Made by a program: the position numbers and the translations under genes. Below are positions 46,576 through 57,716 of a stretch of DNA of 64,000 nucleotides, in pieces. Source of the DNA: Brassica napus. Taxonomy: Eukaryota; Streptophyta; Magnoliopsida; Brassicales; Brassicaceae. Below the pieces are notes generated by a model that saw only the letters and a list, made by a program, of their open reading frames with translations, did no database searches and was not told where the DNA came from. The stretch spans positions 43,905,218 to 43,969,217 of the forward strand of contig NC_063448.1 in the NCBI RefSeq assembly GCF_020379485.1, in the 5' to 3' direction. Position 1 is the first letter of the stretch. The number at the start of each line of letters is the position of its first letter.

Positions 46576-48805
46576 CTAACAATAGTCACAAGTTTCGACT
46601 CTAGATTTCAACAAGTTGAAGCTTAGCTGCATATGAGTAGGCAACGGAGCATCGAATTTAAGGCTATCGAGATCCGAGATATCAGAGTCGGAAGAAACCT
46701 CCAATTTCTCCAAGAGCTGACAGATGTTTGGCAGATCGATTTGCTTAGAATGGAGATGAAGGTGTGGCTGTTTTGAAGATACATCTCCACCTTCCATATC
46801 GAGGCCAAAAGGAGATGATGTCTTGGTCCGGGTGTTTTCTGGAGACACAAAAGGTTCCCTGGTTTTATGAGCTTGCCAACCGTATTTATAGTCCCCGAGT
46901 ATCGGTGTTCCTAGCACTTCTGCGCAGTGTACACGGAGCTGATGTTTTCTGCCGGTTAAAGGACGAAGCTCCAGCCATGTGTATCCTATAAAGCAACAGT
47001 ATGCTATAAAAGGCCAAACCATTTGATTCTAAGTTAAGTGAAACGATAGCAACAGTGTACACTAACCATGTGGTGAAGATTCGACCACTCGGTATTCAGT
47101 GATAGCGTGCTGAGTGGAAACTAGTTCTCCATTGTCATTAACTGTGATGCGATCAGATTTTCCATCATCCACAACAAGCTACACAGACATTCCACATATG
47201 TTTTAGCAAAGAATTTTACTCCAGTAAAACAACATAAGCAATGGATTGAATGTGCACAGACTAATCATCTCTTGGATCGAACCAAAGTGGACAAAACTTA
47301 GACGGGTGAAACATTCTGATAGCTAAAACAGAGTGTAAAATCACCTTTCTGAGTGGCGCTGAGATCTGTCCCCTTTGACGTCTTGGGCACCCGATCACGA
47401 GTGCCAGATATTTTCTTTTCAAGGATTTTATGTTCTTCTTGACACCCTAAAGAAATAAAGGAAAGGTCACCGAAAGAGACATTTTTTTACGATTTCTCAG
47501 AAATCATATGACAAGAAAACTTATTTCAAAGTAAGAAAAACTTCTAAGAGAAAGCATATGACTTACATAGGCGGAAGCACCAGATGTTTTCTCGCGGAAT
47601 ATAGAATGAAGAAGTGTTGCAGCTGTTTGTGTTCTTCCCAACACCAAAAGCCCACTACAGTCTCTGTCAAGTCTGTGCACCTAATACATACACCACCATA
47701 CTTGCATAAGCCAAGAGATTCATAAACTTCTTCCATATAAGCTAGGACTTAACAGAAAGCCTTGGTGCACTACTATATGATTTCGCTACTAACCAGCCGG
47801 GGAGATTCTGACTTATCAAAAGTCAAACAAGTGGCAGCGAGTTCATCAATGCTGGTTTTCACCCCAGTCCCTCCCTGTTTAAGAGAAAAAGTCTATCAGC
47901 TCCACGAATACGATGCATCAGAAAGCATGGAGAATATATGACTTACTTGAACAGCCATACCATGAGGTTTATTCAAGACAATAATGGCTGGATCCTGGCA
48001 AATTAACCCACAGTTACAAATCTATCAATCTATATAACATTTTCTTGCAAAAAAAAAACAAACAAACAAACCTTGTACAACACTAAACTGCAAACGAATT
48101 TGCGCTCTTCTTCACTGCAAAGAAAGCGTTCTTTCTTAGCAGGCTGGGGAGCATCATTGCCAACAGATAGAGGAAGGTAAATTCTATCTCCCACATTCAA
48201 TGACTCCTTGGCTGCCACCTTCAATCAGTACCATCAGACAGCATCAGCTTCTCAAAAAAAAAAAAAAAAAAAAAAAAAAAAACAGCACCAAGAGATAGAC
48301 AGAAGAACAATTTACCCTTTTAAGTTGGCTTCTTTGTAGTTCACAACTCATAGGCACTACTACTACTACTTGTCTTCTAACCTGAAAACATTTACAAATA
48401 TCTTATCCCCTGTAACTTCAATCATCAAAAAAATACAATCTTTACACGGACCTGTCTTAAACGAAAGAGTTTCTGTACGAGGTTTCTAGGTAGGTCAGGA
48501 CGGCAACGAAGAATCCACCTCAGCGCCGTCGTTGAGCCATCATTTGAGCCTTTGACGACAGAGTCTCCGTCGTCGAAAGAGAGCTCCTTTCCTACCGCGG
48601 CGGCGTCGATGGTGGGAGAGAAAGGAGGTAGCGTGAGCCATTTCCCTCTCGGATCATCATCAGCGAGAGCTGTCGTGTAGCTACGACGCTGATTAGCCGC
48701 GGATAAGGCTCCGGTGGACTCCCTGAAGGCGGCAAAGATAATAGGCGGTGGGGATAGGAGATGACGACGGAGGGCCGCGGTCGCAACTCTCCAATTGGCC
48801 GCCAT
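46576..48805 (-). CDS. RNA pseudouridine synthase 4, mitochondrial (RluA family)
   Basis: Nine exons, 48805-48452, 48381-48316, 48218-48072, 47994-47947, 47874-47794, 47680-47567, 47446-47345, 47178-47067 and 46985-46576, give 477 codons. The N-terminus ([20 protein letters not shown]) is basic and Ser/Ala-rich, as in a mitochondrial presequence. An S4-like segment follows ([23 protein letters not shown]). The RluA catalytic core starts at [16 protein letters not shown]. It contains the catalytic-Asp motif [16 protein letters not shown], then [10 protein letters not shown] and [30 protein letters not shown]. The enzyme isomerises uridine to pseudouridine in structural RNA; the organellar target is not known to me. 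The order and sequence match At3g19440 from memory. All exon joins keep phase. Confidence 0.9.
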
Positions 48806-48970
48806 TTAGGGTTTTTAATCTCAAATTTAATTTAGGGTTTAAGGCACGGAAAGTTTGTTTTAGAGAATCTTTTTTTGTTTGTGTGGTTTCTGTAAACCGG
48901 CAGCTTTTCTCTAATTTCCTTAACCAAACAGTTGAACCGGCTTGATGATATTTGAATGGAGGAGCCTAGC
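48806..48970 (-). promoter_or_regulatory. Pseudouridine synthase promoter and leader
   Basis: TTAGGGTTT words (TTTAGGGTTTTTAATC just upstream of the ATG and TTTAGGGTTTAAGG at 48830-48842) on the plus strand equal AAACCCTAA telo-boxes on the gene strand, common in genes for translation and RNA maturation. Confidence 0.45.
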
Positions 48971-48974
48971 AACT

Positions 48975-49530
48975 AGGCACAGTACTTTTATCCGATATTC
49001 GATCCGGATTCGATCCGAAAATTCGGATATCCGGAGGAGCCGAATCCGGATCCGGATAATAAAATGTTGGATCCATCAAAGCCGGATTCAGATCCAGATA
49101 TTTTAATTTTTTAGTCCGGATATCCGGATGCGTAAGTTTTATTAATAACTATTTCAAAAATAATAATATCTATATATAAAAATTAATTTTATTTAATATA
49201 TTTCATTTTTATAATAGTATATATAAATTTTATGTAAATTTTGTAATATTATACATATAAATAATTAAAAACATTGTATATATTTTTATTTTAAAATTAT
49301 TGTTAATATTTTATATATATTAATATTATTTTGTATTTATTTTAAGGATCCAAATCCGGATCCGGATATCCGCCAGATATTACAATTTTTAGAAGGATAT
49401 CCGACATCCGGATATTCGAGAACCCCGGATCCAAATAAGAATAGTAAAATTATGGATCCGCCGGATAAAGATCCGGATCCAGATACCTTAAAATTGTTCG
49501 GATACCCGATCCGTCCGTCCGAGGTCTACT
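48975..49530. repeat. CCGGAT-rich dispersed repeat
   Basis: Both ends are packed with ATCCGGATCCGGAT words and the centre is AT-rich. This resembles in plan the CCGAAC-rich hAT-like elements at 18111 and 44741, but with a different word. Ends and target duplication could not be fixed. Confidence 0.45.
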
Positions 49531-50217
49531 AGTAACGACATGATTAATTTACAAATTGATTTCAATTTCTTGTTTGGAGAGGAAGTTGGAATCCAGTCAA
49601 CAATTATCTTGTAGAGTTCTGTTTCAAACTGGCCCGGTTCAAATTGTTTCTGAATCAACCCGTTTTGGTGAGGTTCCCAATTTTCATCGGTTCTAGTGCA
49701 ATATGAGCTTTTTTTTTCTCTTATGAAAACCAGACCGGTATTATTTTTGATGGGATTTTTCACATTCAAATTTTCACACTAAAAATTATACTGACTAATG
49801 TCGTTATTATATTAATAAATAATTTATTAATTTATTAAATTATTGATTATAAACTAATAAAAAAATAGTTAAAATATAAAATTTTATTTGATATAATAAA
49901 ATTAACCAAAATTAAAATGTATTCTAAAAATAAAAAAATATTTTTTATGCTGTTATCCGAAAAGGGTATCTTTTAATAAATTTTAAAAACAAAAATTACT
50001 TTTTATATATATTGTGTTGTTATCCAAAAAAATATTTTAATCAAAAAATTAAAAAAATAAGAAACATAAGATGCATAATTAAATACTAATTAAGTAAAAA
50101 TTTAAAATATTAATAATGAATGTATTATTTAAAAAAAAATCAAAATATTTATGATACGTTAAAATTTTTCTACATTTTTTGAAGCAGTAACAAATAAATA
50201 AATAAATAAATAAATAA

Positions 50218-50260
<43 letters not shown>

Positions 50261-50880
50261 ATGAATAATTGTCGTATATAAATAATTTAGCATTTAATTT
50301 AAAAAAATTGAAGACATAAATTATATTTTATTTGATAATATTTGAATAAAGAGAAATTCCTTAGGATATACTCTTTTAATTTTTAGGCTTTTTGTAAAAT
50401 TGACCTACAACTCAAAGTCAAACACAAAACTAACCTACTTTTTTTTTGGAAATTAGTTTTGCCCTATTCACCCCACAAGTTCATATAATTCACGAAAATG
50501 CCATTAATTTTTTTTTTCTTTCGAAAATGACATTTTACTCTCTCACCCTCACCATTTTCAAGTAATTACAAGATTGTCATTGTCATCAATACCCCAACTA
50601 CCATGAACAACCAATTTGAAGCTCTTAATGCTCCCAAAATCGAGTTACCCTTCTTCTTTTTCCATTCTTGTGAACTAAACACAAGATATCTCTCACTTTC
50701 TCTCCACAATGACCTAAAAAAACCCAAGATTTTGATTCTACATTTTTTATGGTTCATAGAGTCATAGAAGCTAACGATTGTGGGTGGGTCACTTTCGTTT
50801 GAGATTATGTGTGCTTGGAGAAGCCTTATGTGTGCTAAGGAAGTTATCTCACCAATTTAAGGTATGACATCGAGTTTTTT
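49531..50880. other. AT-rich intergenic sequence with microsatellites
   Basis: It contains (AAAT)n at about 50192-50222 running into (AT)n at 50222-50257. No gene is seen. From 50760 it may be the first part of the MULE-like transcription unit. Confidence 0.4.
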
Positions 50881-50896
50881 TCCAGATCTGTTCGTC

Positions 50897-51775
50897 AGAC
50901 GACTTACATGGGAAGTCGTCTGGCTGTAGACGACTTACCTGGAAGTCGTCTGGTCAACGCAGAGGTTATTTTTGCAATTGACTTTGAAATCTGTTTTCTG
51001 AGACGACTGAAAGTTAAGTCGTCTGATTTTGTTTGGTTACAAAAAAATCTCCAAAGAACCTAGACGACTTACATTTCAGTCGTCATAGGTTAGTTTTGCA
51101 TTTGGCTGGATTATTTCAGAAATTTGACTTTCCCGGACGACTTACATTTCAGTCGTCTGGTGAAAATTGAAATATCAATATTTTATTAATACTAGACGAC
51201 TTACAATTAAGTAGTCATAGGTTAGTTTTGCAATTGAAAAAAAAAATTCAATATTTAATTATACCCAGACGACTTACAATTCAGTCATCCGCCCACAACT
51301 TACATGTAAGTCGTCCAGAATTTTATTCCGAGATTCTGGTCAAACCTCGTAAATCCTAGACGACTTACATGTAAGTCGTCTGACGGACGACTGAATTGTA
51401 AGTCGTATATATATAATTAACTATTGAATTTTTTTTTTTCAATTGCAAAACTAACCTATGACGACTTAATTGTAAGTCGTCTAGTTTTAAAAAAATGTTA
51501 TTATTTTAATTTTCACGAGACGACTGAAATGTTAGTCGTCCAGGAAAGTCAAACTTCTGAAATAATCCAGTCAAATGCAAAACTAACCTATGACAACTGA
51601 AATGTAAGTCGTCTAGCCTTTTTGGAGTTTTTTTTAACCAAACAAAAGTAGACGACTTATTTTTCAGTCGTCTGAAATAACAGATTTCAAAGTCAATTGC
51701 AAAAATAACCTCTGCGTTGACCAGACGACGTATATTTTAGTCGTCAGGAGGACTTAGATTGAAGTCGTCCGCTTC
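50897..51775. repeat. Foldback (long inverted repeat) of about 18 small GACGACTT...AAGTCGTC palindromes
   Basis: Imperfect 24-base palindromes of the form AGACGACTT-ACATTT-CAGTCGTCT recur every 40-70 bases. The spacers between them are also mirrored. For example AGGTTAGTTTTGCAATTG (about 51208-51225) returns as CAATTGCAAAACTAACCT (about 51440-51458), and GTCAACGCAGAGGTTATTTT near 50953 returns as its complement near 51702. The arms are about 50897-51310 and 51358-51775. One perfect 24-base palindrome with core GACTTACATGTAAGTC spans 51358-51381. Confidence 0.8.
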
Positions 51776-51842
51776 GATCTTTAATAAACTTTCATTTTCT
51801 TTGTTCCAAGTTTGCTAATGTGTTTTATTTTGACTTTTTCAG

Positions 51843-52180
51843 ATGATGCGTCAGTTATATGCAGTGTATGGAGAATGGTTGTTGAAAGATGGATGTTGGA
51901 ATTTTGTGGTTGATCATTTCAAAGGAGCGAGAATGTTATTTTTGAGTGAAGGTTCGACACATGCTGATCTTATTGCAATGACTCAAGAAGATTATAACCT
52001 GGACATGAACACATAGTCTGTGGAGTTAACCTACTCATTACAACAGATGGCTCCAGACCTTCCTCCTATTCATGTTACAAGTGATAGACAAGTTCAGAAC
52101 TTGCTCGAGTAACTAAAACGCATGAAGTACGTCTTTGTCATAGACACTAATGATGATTATTGTATGAGTTGGAAGAAGGG
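51843..52180 (+). pseudogene. MULE-like transposase N-terminal exon (decayed)
   Basis: Directly after a TTTTTCAG acceptor, the frame reads MMRQLYAVYGEWLLKDGCWN, FKGARMLFLSEGSTHADLIAMTQEDYNLD, a TAG at 52014-52016, then SVELTYSLQQMAPDLPPIHVTSDRQVQNLLE and another stop. This resembles the PB1-like N-terminal part of Brassicaceae Mutator-like transposases; recognition is from memory and moderate. No catalytic core follows. The foldback just upstream would occupy its 5' intron or terminal repeat. Confidence 0.45.
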
Positions 52181-52514
52181 TTAAAATGCTTCTTAAAATG
52201 TTGTATCAATATGAAGCTACCAACATTCTTGTTTATTAAGATGAAAAAAATGCCATTGGAGTTTATTATTGCATATGAGAAATCCAAAGATAAGAAAAAG
52301 GCTATTGAAGTCTATAATTTCATTGATTTGTAAATGTGTAAACACATTGTTAACACATGTATTACATCTTGGGAAACATTATTAATGATTTTACAAAAAA
52401 TTCACAACTAAAAGAGTAGACATGCAAATCACAAAACAGACCACAAACAACACTATTATAGATCATTCATCTACAAAGACAAGCTTGGACTCCACTTGAT
52501 ATGGAAGAAGACTT

Positions 52515-52700
52515 TGTCAGAAGACTTTCAGGAAGTCCAGACGATTTCCAGGAAGTCCAGACGACTTCCAGATGACTTCCAAGAAGTCCAGACGACTGAA
52601 ATGGAAGTCGTCTGGAAGACTTCCTGGAAGTCGTCTAGTGCATAATATTTTTGACGACTAACAGGTAAATCGTCCCAGAAGTCTTCCAGATCTGAAAAAC
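52515..52700. repeat. Second cluster of GTCGTCTGG palindromic words
   Basis: AGTCCAGACGACTTCC and GGAAGTCGTCTGG words recur in both orientations, using the same vocabulary as 50897-51775. It may be the other end of the same MULE-like element. Confidence 0.6.
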
Positions 52701-52727
52701 TTGCATATCAAATCCAGATCTGACTGT

Positions 52728-53415
52728 TATCTCTGTGTTTTCTCTGTTCATGGCTGAGTGGTCAACTTGCTTAGTCTAGGGTGTTAGATCCGTGAGTTAA
52801 ACATAGATAAGTTAATCCATTGATTGTCTTCATTCATAACGGTTCTTAATACTTTTATTAAACTGGCCGCTTAATGTTAGATCCTAGGTTTAACCTGTTC
52901 ATTAACCGTGTAATAGGTTGCTAGATCTGTTATGAATGAACATTGCATCCCTAATCAGCAAGAGTAGATATTAGGGTGTATTATGAACATATCGGACTTG
53001 ATCTCTAAAGCTTGCTAGCGCGTCTTGATCCAAACGAGAGTTTAGGCATCAAGACCGACTTGCAAAGGAATCAATACCACGAGAGTGGGTTGATTCAACC
53101 TGAGTGATCCGAGTTCTGGACTTACTCTTAATTGAACTTGAATAATTGTTTGGCTCACACTTGTTTAACACCCGATCAAACCACCCTAGGCTAACATTCT
53201 TAATCATCTGAAAAACCTTAAACCAATATCTTACTTGCTTGTTACGAAATCAACTTTAAAACCCCCATATTGTTTTAGCTTGATATTGATCCTATAGAAA
53301 TAAAGTGTAATCATTGGTCTCTGTGGATTCGATCCTAAAGTGCTACATCGACATACCATTCGATTGTGGTAGTGTGCACATTAGGTTAATTGGTGTGTGT
53401 ATACACGTAATATCA
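52728..53415 (+). repeat. Truncated Athila-like 5' LTR
   Basis: It matches 58182-58884 closely (shared TTCATTAACCGTGTAATAGG and TCGGACTTGATCTCTAAAGC). The first 480 bases of the full LTR are absent. Confidence 0.85.
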
Positions 53416-53418
53416 ATT

Positions 53419-53436
53419 TGGCGCCGTTGCCGGGGA
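53419..53436 (+). other. Primer binding site (Asp tRNA type)
   Basis: TGGCGCCGTTGCCGGGGA lies three bases after the 5' LTR, the usual Athila form. Confidence 0.9.
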
Positions 53437-53528
53437 CCATCTTTTTATCTTTATTTTTTTGGTTATTTATTTAGTCTAAGACCTCTAACTTGTTATATCC
53501 TTTTTGTTGTAACTAATGTTCCAGGTGC

Positions 53529-55235
53529 ATGACCAGTAGACATACTCGGAGAAACGCACGAGGAGAATTGGTTACACTTACCAACCAGGAGCTAACAAGG
53601 TTAGAAAGAACAAATCGTCAATAACCAAGGCAAACCGAGACCACTATGGGTGATCATGCCAATCAGGATGATCTTATTGCTGCAATGGCACTCATGCAGC
53701 AACAGATGCAACAGTTGCAGTAGACCATTCAAGCGCAGGAACAAGCTGCTCAGCAGCAACAGGAACAGCAGGCACAGACTGTTCCGATCGGGAAGAGAAA
53801 CCTTCCTCGTAACATCCCTACTACGCGCTCTGCCATTGTTCCTCCACCCTGCACCAGGGAGGACTTCGAGATCAAGCCTGCTTTGATCGGTCTAGTACAG
53901 AGAAAGGTGTTCTCTGGTATCTCTACAGAAATTCCAATGGAGCATATTGAGAGCTTTGAAAGAGTCTGCAGTTTCACTCGCGCGAATGGCGTACCGCCAG
54001 ACTACATCAAGTGCATGCTATTCCCATTCTCTCTTGATGGAAAAGCTGCACGGTGGTTGAACTCCCTCCCTACCGACTCTCTTACTTCATGGGAACAGGT
54101 CCGATCAGCGTTTCTCAACCATTTCTACTCTAAGGCGAGAACAGCTGCATTGAGGAACAAGATCACCTTTTTCAAACAGCTCACCGATGAGCCTTTCTGC
54201 GACGCATGGGAGCGCTTCAATGACTATCGCAGAGAATGTCCTCACCATGGATTTGATGATGACTACCTCTTGGGAATTTTCTATGATGGAGTTGACTGGA
54301 AATTTCAGAGTACCGTGAACTCTGCCAGCAATGGAGACTTCATGACTCAGAACACTGATGGAGCGTTTGAGCTGATTGAGAACATGGCTGCCACCTCAGC
54401 CAATAAGAACGAGGAGAGTGATTGCTCCAAGAAAGGGAACAGTTCTGACACCCAGAAGATAGATGAGCTGACTGCCAAGGTTGATCAACTACTGAAAAAC
54501 AACCAAGGGCACGTCTTCAGCATGGACCAAGCTACGACCGGGCAGATTCAGAACCAGAACCAGCGACAACCGCAGAGTAATCGGCAAGCTGTTCCAGCTA
54601 CCGGGAACAGTCAACCAGATGAGCTGAAGGGTCTGGGTATGATGATGCAACAACTATTGCAAGGTATGCAAATTCAGGGCAAGGCATTGAATCAGGTTTC
54701 TACAGACATCAACGCAAGGATGGACAACATGTTCACCGAGCTGAATACAAAGTATGACGCTGTGAGCAACCACATTAAGAGGATTGATGTTCAGCTTGCT
54801 CAAACAGCTGAGAGTGTCAAGAGGCAGCAATGTACCCTTCCTGGAAAGAGTGTGATGAATCCTAGAGTTGAGCACTGTAATGCAGCAGAGCTAAGATGTG
54901 AGAAAGCTGAGGGAAAAGAAACAGAGCAACTGTCTGCTAAGACTGCTCCAGGCGCAGAAGAGAGAACAGAGCATCATGCTAGCTCTGAAGTGACTGCTTC
55001 CGACGAACCTATTGAGATTCCACCAGTGCGAGTCTATGTTTCTAAGGTTCTATATCCAATTCCACCTAAACATCTGATGGATCCTATTAGTGCCGAGCAG
55101 CTGGCTGGGTTTAAGAAGATGGTAAGAAGGCTTCCTCAAAATATCTCATTTGAACATGCTTGGGAGATTAGGCCATTGCACATGTTCTTCAAAAATCTTA
55201 GGGGGAAATCAAGGCACTATTTACTGAAGCATTGA
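53529..55235 (+). pseudogene. Athila-like gag with two in-frame stops
   Basis: The frame begins MTSRHTRRNARGEL. TAA at 53622-53624 and TAG at 53721-53723 break it in the N-terminal Gln-rich part. The rest is open to 55235. The Retrotrans_gag domain has GISTEIPMEHIESFERVCSF, MLFPFSLDGKAARWLNSLP, LTSWEQVRSAFLNHF and FCDAWERFNDYRRECPHHGF. The linker is Gln/Asn-rich. The frame changes at a G run (55201-55205), after which the protease is read. Confidence 0.85.
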
Positions 55236-55831
55236 CACCATCGCTGAAGGTACTGCCTAAGGTTATTGACCCTGGAAAGTTTGTTTTTCCTTGTTCCCTT
55301 GCTGGAGTAGAATTCAAGGAAGCTCCTTGTGATTCTGGGTCTAGTGTGAACCTTTTCTCAAAAGCGATTGTAGACGAGCTGGGCATTGTTGATGTTGAGC
55401 CTTCTCTTGTGACCCTGGCTTTTGCAAACTCTTCCATGACAGTCCCTTATAGTACAATTTGCAACCTTCATGTCCAAGTTGGGAACTGTATTCTCCATAC
55501 TGAATTTCAGGTTGTTGAGATGAGCAAGGATCATGAGATGGCTTTAATCTTTGGAAGATCATTTATGGCTACAGTAGGAGTAGTCGTCGACATGCCTAAT
55601 AAGAGAGTCTCCTTCTCCAACATCAACAAGAAGGTTTTCTACAAGGATTTCCCAACCAGATCACAAATCTGCTACGCCTCTTGCATCTCAGTGGTTAGTG
55701 GAGAACAACTGGAAATTGTTCCTAAAAAGGAACTTGGTAAAAAGGGTGAGATCCAAGAAGTCCTGGATGGAGATCCTCACACTGATACCAAGAAACTCAG
55801 TGGGAATGCAAGGGTGAAAGAAAAAGTCTAG
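55205..55831 (+). pseudogene. Athila-like aspartic protease
   Basis: After the frame change, the sequence reads LPKVIDPGKFVFPC, then the active site CDSGSSVNLFSKAIVDELG, FQVVEMSKDHEMALIFGRSF and VVDMPNKRVSF. The DSGSS core is intact. It stops at 55829-55831. The expected reverse transcriptase does not follow; only a short Glu/Lys-rich remnant (55856-56080) is open. Confidence 0.8.
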
Positions 55832-56080
55832 AAGAAAAGGGTCAAGGGTGACCCTATGATAACTTTGATACCTCGCTTGTGTGATGAGAAATCCATTGAG
55901 TATGAGGTAAAGTGCAAGGATACCTCTAAACCTTTCTCTAAAGCCAGAGTAATTCTCACACATGAGCTGAAAGAGAAAGGAGAAGCTGATGTGAAGGGGT
56001 TGCTAAGCAGAGTTCTGAAGTTGAACATATCTGATTGTGGAATTTGTTTTGGAACAAGCCCTCATGATCAACCCGACTGA

Positions 56081-57716
56081 TCCCTGTCACCAAGTCAAGC
56101 TAGTGACATAAACCAAGCGCTTGGTGGGAGGCAACCCACTTGTAAGTGTAAATATAAGTTAGTTTTGTTTTTGTTTACTTATTTTTTGTTTTAGTTTATT
56201 GAGTCTCAGGTCAAAAAAAAATCCAAGATACTTCAAAAATTCTAGGTGGCAGCAACAGAACAATCTGCCCTCTGAAAAGAGCGGCTGTTCCAGGCGACCA
56301 TCTGACGATAGAACACCCAGAATTTTCACAAAAAATATTTATTCTTGTTTTCACCTTCTCTCTGATTTATTTTCACACCAGGGACGTTGTGAAGTAAGTC
56401 TGGGGGAGGGTTTTCGTCGTTTACTAACTCGTTTCTTTCTTTTGTTTTTCTTTTGAGTTAGTTTGAGTCAGTTTTTATGGTCGAGTCAGTCAAAACTTTG
56501 TGGGAATTAGGACCTTATTCTGTGTTAATCACTAACCACCTTGTGCTTTAGTTATCCTATTCAGTGACCTTAGCGGTGGCGAAAGACACACATGTGGACC
56601 TGGAACACTCTGACATATCTCACTTGATTCTCCAGAAGTTCTCAGCCGATCAGGTTACACTGGGTAGATTTAACTCTACCTAACTTGAACCTAATCTTGA
56701 CTGAAATTCTTCTTGTTATGGGCATTAGATCATGGAAACGAGAACACACTCAGGACTTCTTATCCTTTTTATCCATCTTGCTGATCCTGAGTGGCTAGCT
56801 CATCTTTAGCTAGTTCCCACCCTGCACCTTAGCCTTTATTCCACCTTCATGCATTTGTTTTTCAGTGTCATATGTGCAGATCTGTGCAAAAAGGTCGGAG
56901 AGGAAAAGATCGACGCAGCCTCTTACTCGTTATTGCTGCAGAAATTCAGTCAGAAAGGAGAACAAGCAGATTAAGGGAGCAACCGCTCCATAACCAATGA
57001 ACTGTGCAAGAGCAGGGTTGGAGAATCAGAACCAGCAGTGGCACTCAGAAACATCATGTATTACCTCCTTCTTTGTCACATCACCATATCAGTATTCAAA
57101 AAAAAAAACGAAAATGAGGTGATGGAGAAGGGGAAGAAATCAAAGAAACATGAGCAACTGGGAAGGTCAAGCAAAAGAGTGGGTACCAAGTTGAAAGATT
57201 GGAGAGCAGGCAGATGATCTGATCATCCAGATGGCTGATCCAAAACGGAGCATTCGTTCCAGATATAGCAAAAACGAGTAGAGGCTGTGGACATCAATGG
57301 ATCTATCCTCTCTTGCCATTTTGTGCGATATCATGCATCCTCTACAATGAAATGGTAGCCCCTAAACACTTTTAACACCACCATTAAATGGTCTGTTTAA
57401 CACCTAGCCCGTCTATCCCGAATAGTGCCTGTGATGAGAAGCTCACGCTACTCTTAAATGAATGTAGGGAGTTTTTTCTCGATAGTGTTGCTTTTTCAGG
57501 TTTGAGATGTAGAGTATGGAGCCGATTTTTGAACAGCAGTCAGTGGGGTTCCGGTAAGGGTGTGTTGTCATAGTTTTACTGCTTATATGGTTCAGAGATT
57601 CGTGGTTAAAGTATGGTTGCTGAGAATATGAGAGTTCTCACACTTTCAAACCTTTCTCCCTGTTCTTGATACTTGACATTGTTTGAGGACAAACAAAGAT
57701 CTAAGTCTGGGGGAAT
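56081..57716 (+). other. Non-coding interior of the Athila-like element
   Basis: It starts with the conserved Athila post-pol spacer (CCAAGCGCTTGG palindrome at 56113-56124, then TGGGAGGCAACCCA). Small open frames here, such as 57388-57573, are unconserved. No env-like frame is seen. Confidence 0.6.

Noticed and set aside
50897..51775. CRISPR-like array of short palindromic repeats
   Set aside because: Units vary, spacing is uneven, the spacers are mirrored rather than unique, and this is plant nuclear DNA with spliced genes.
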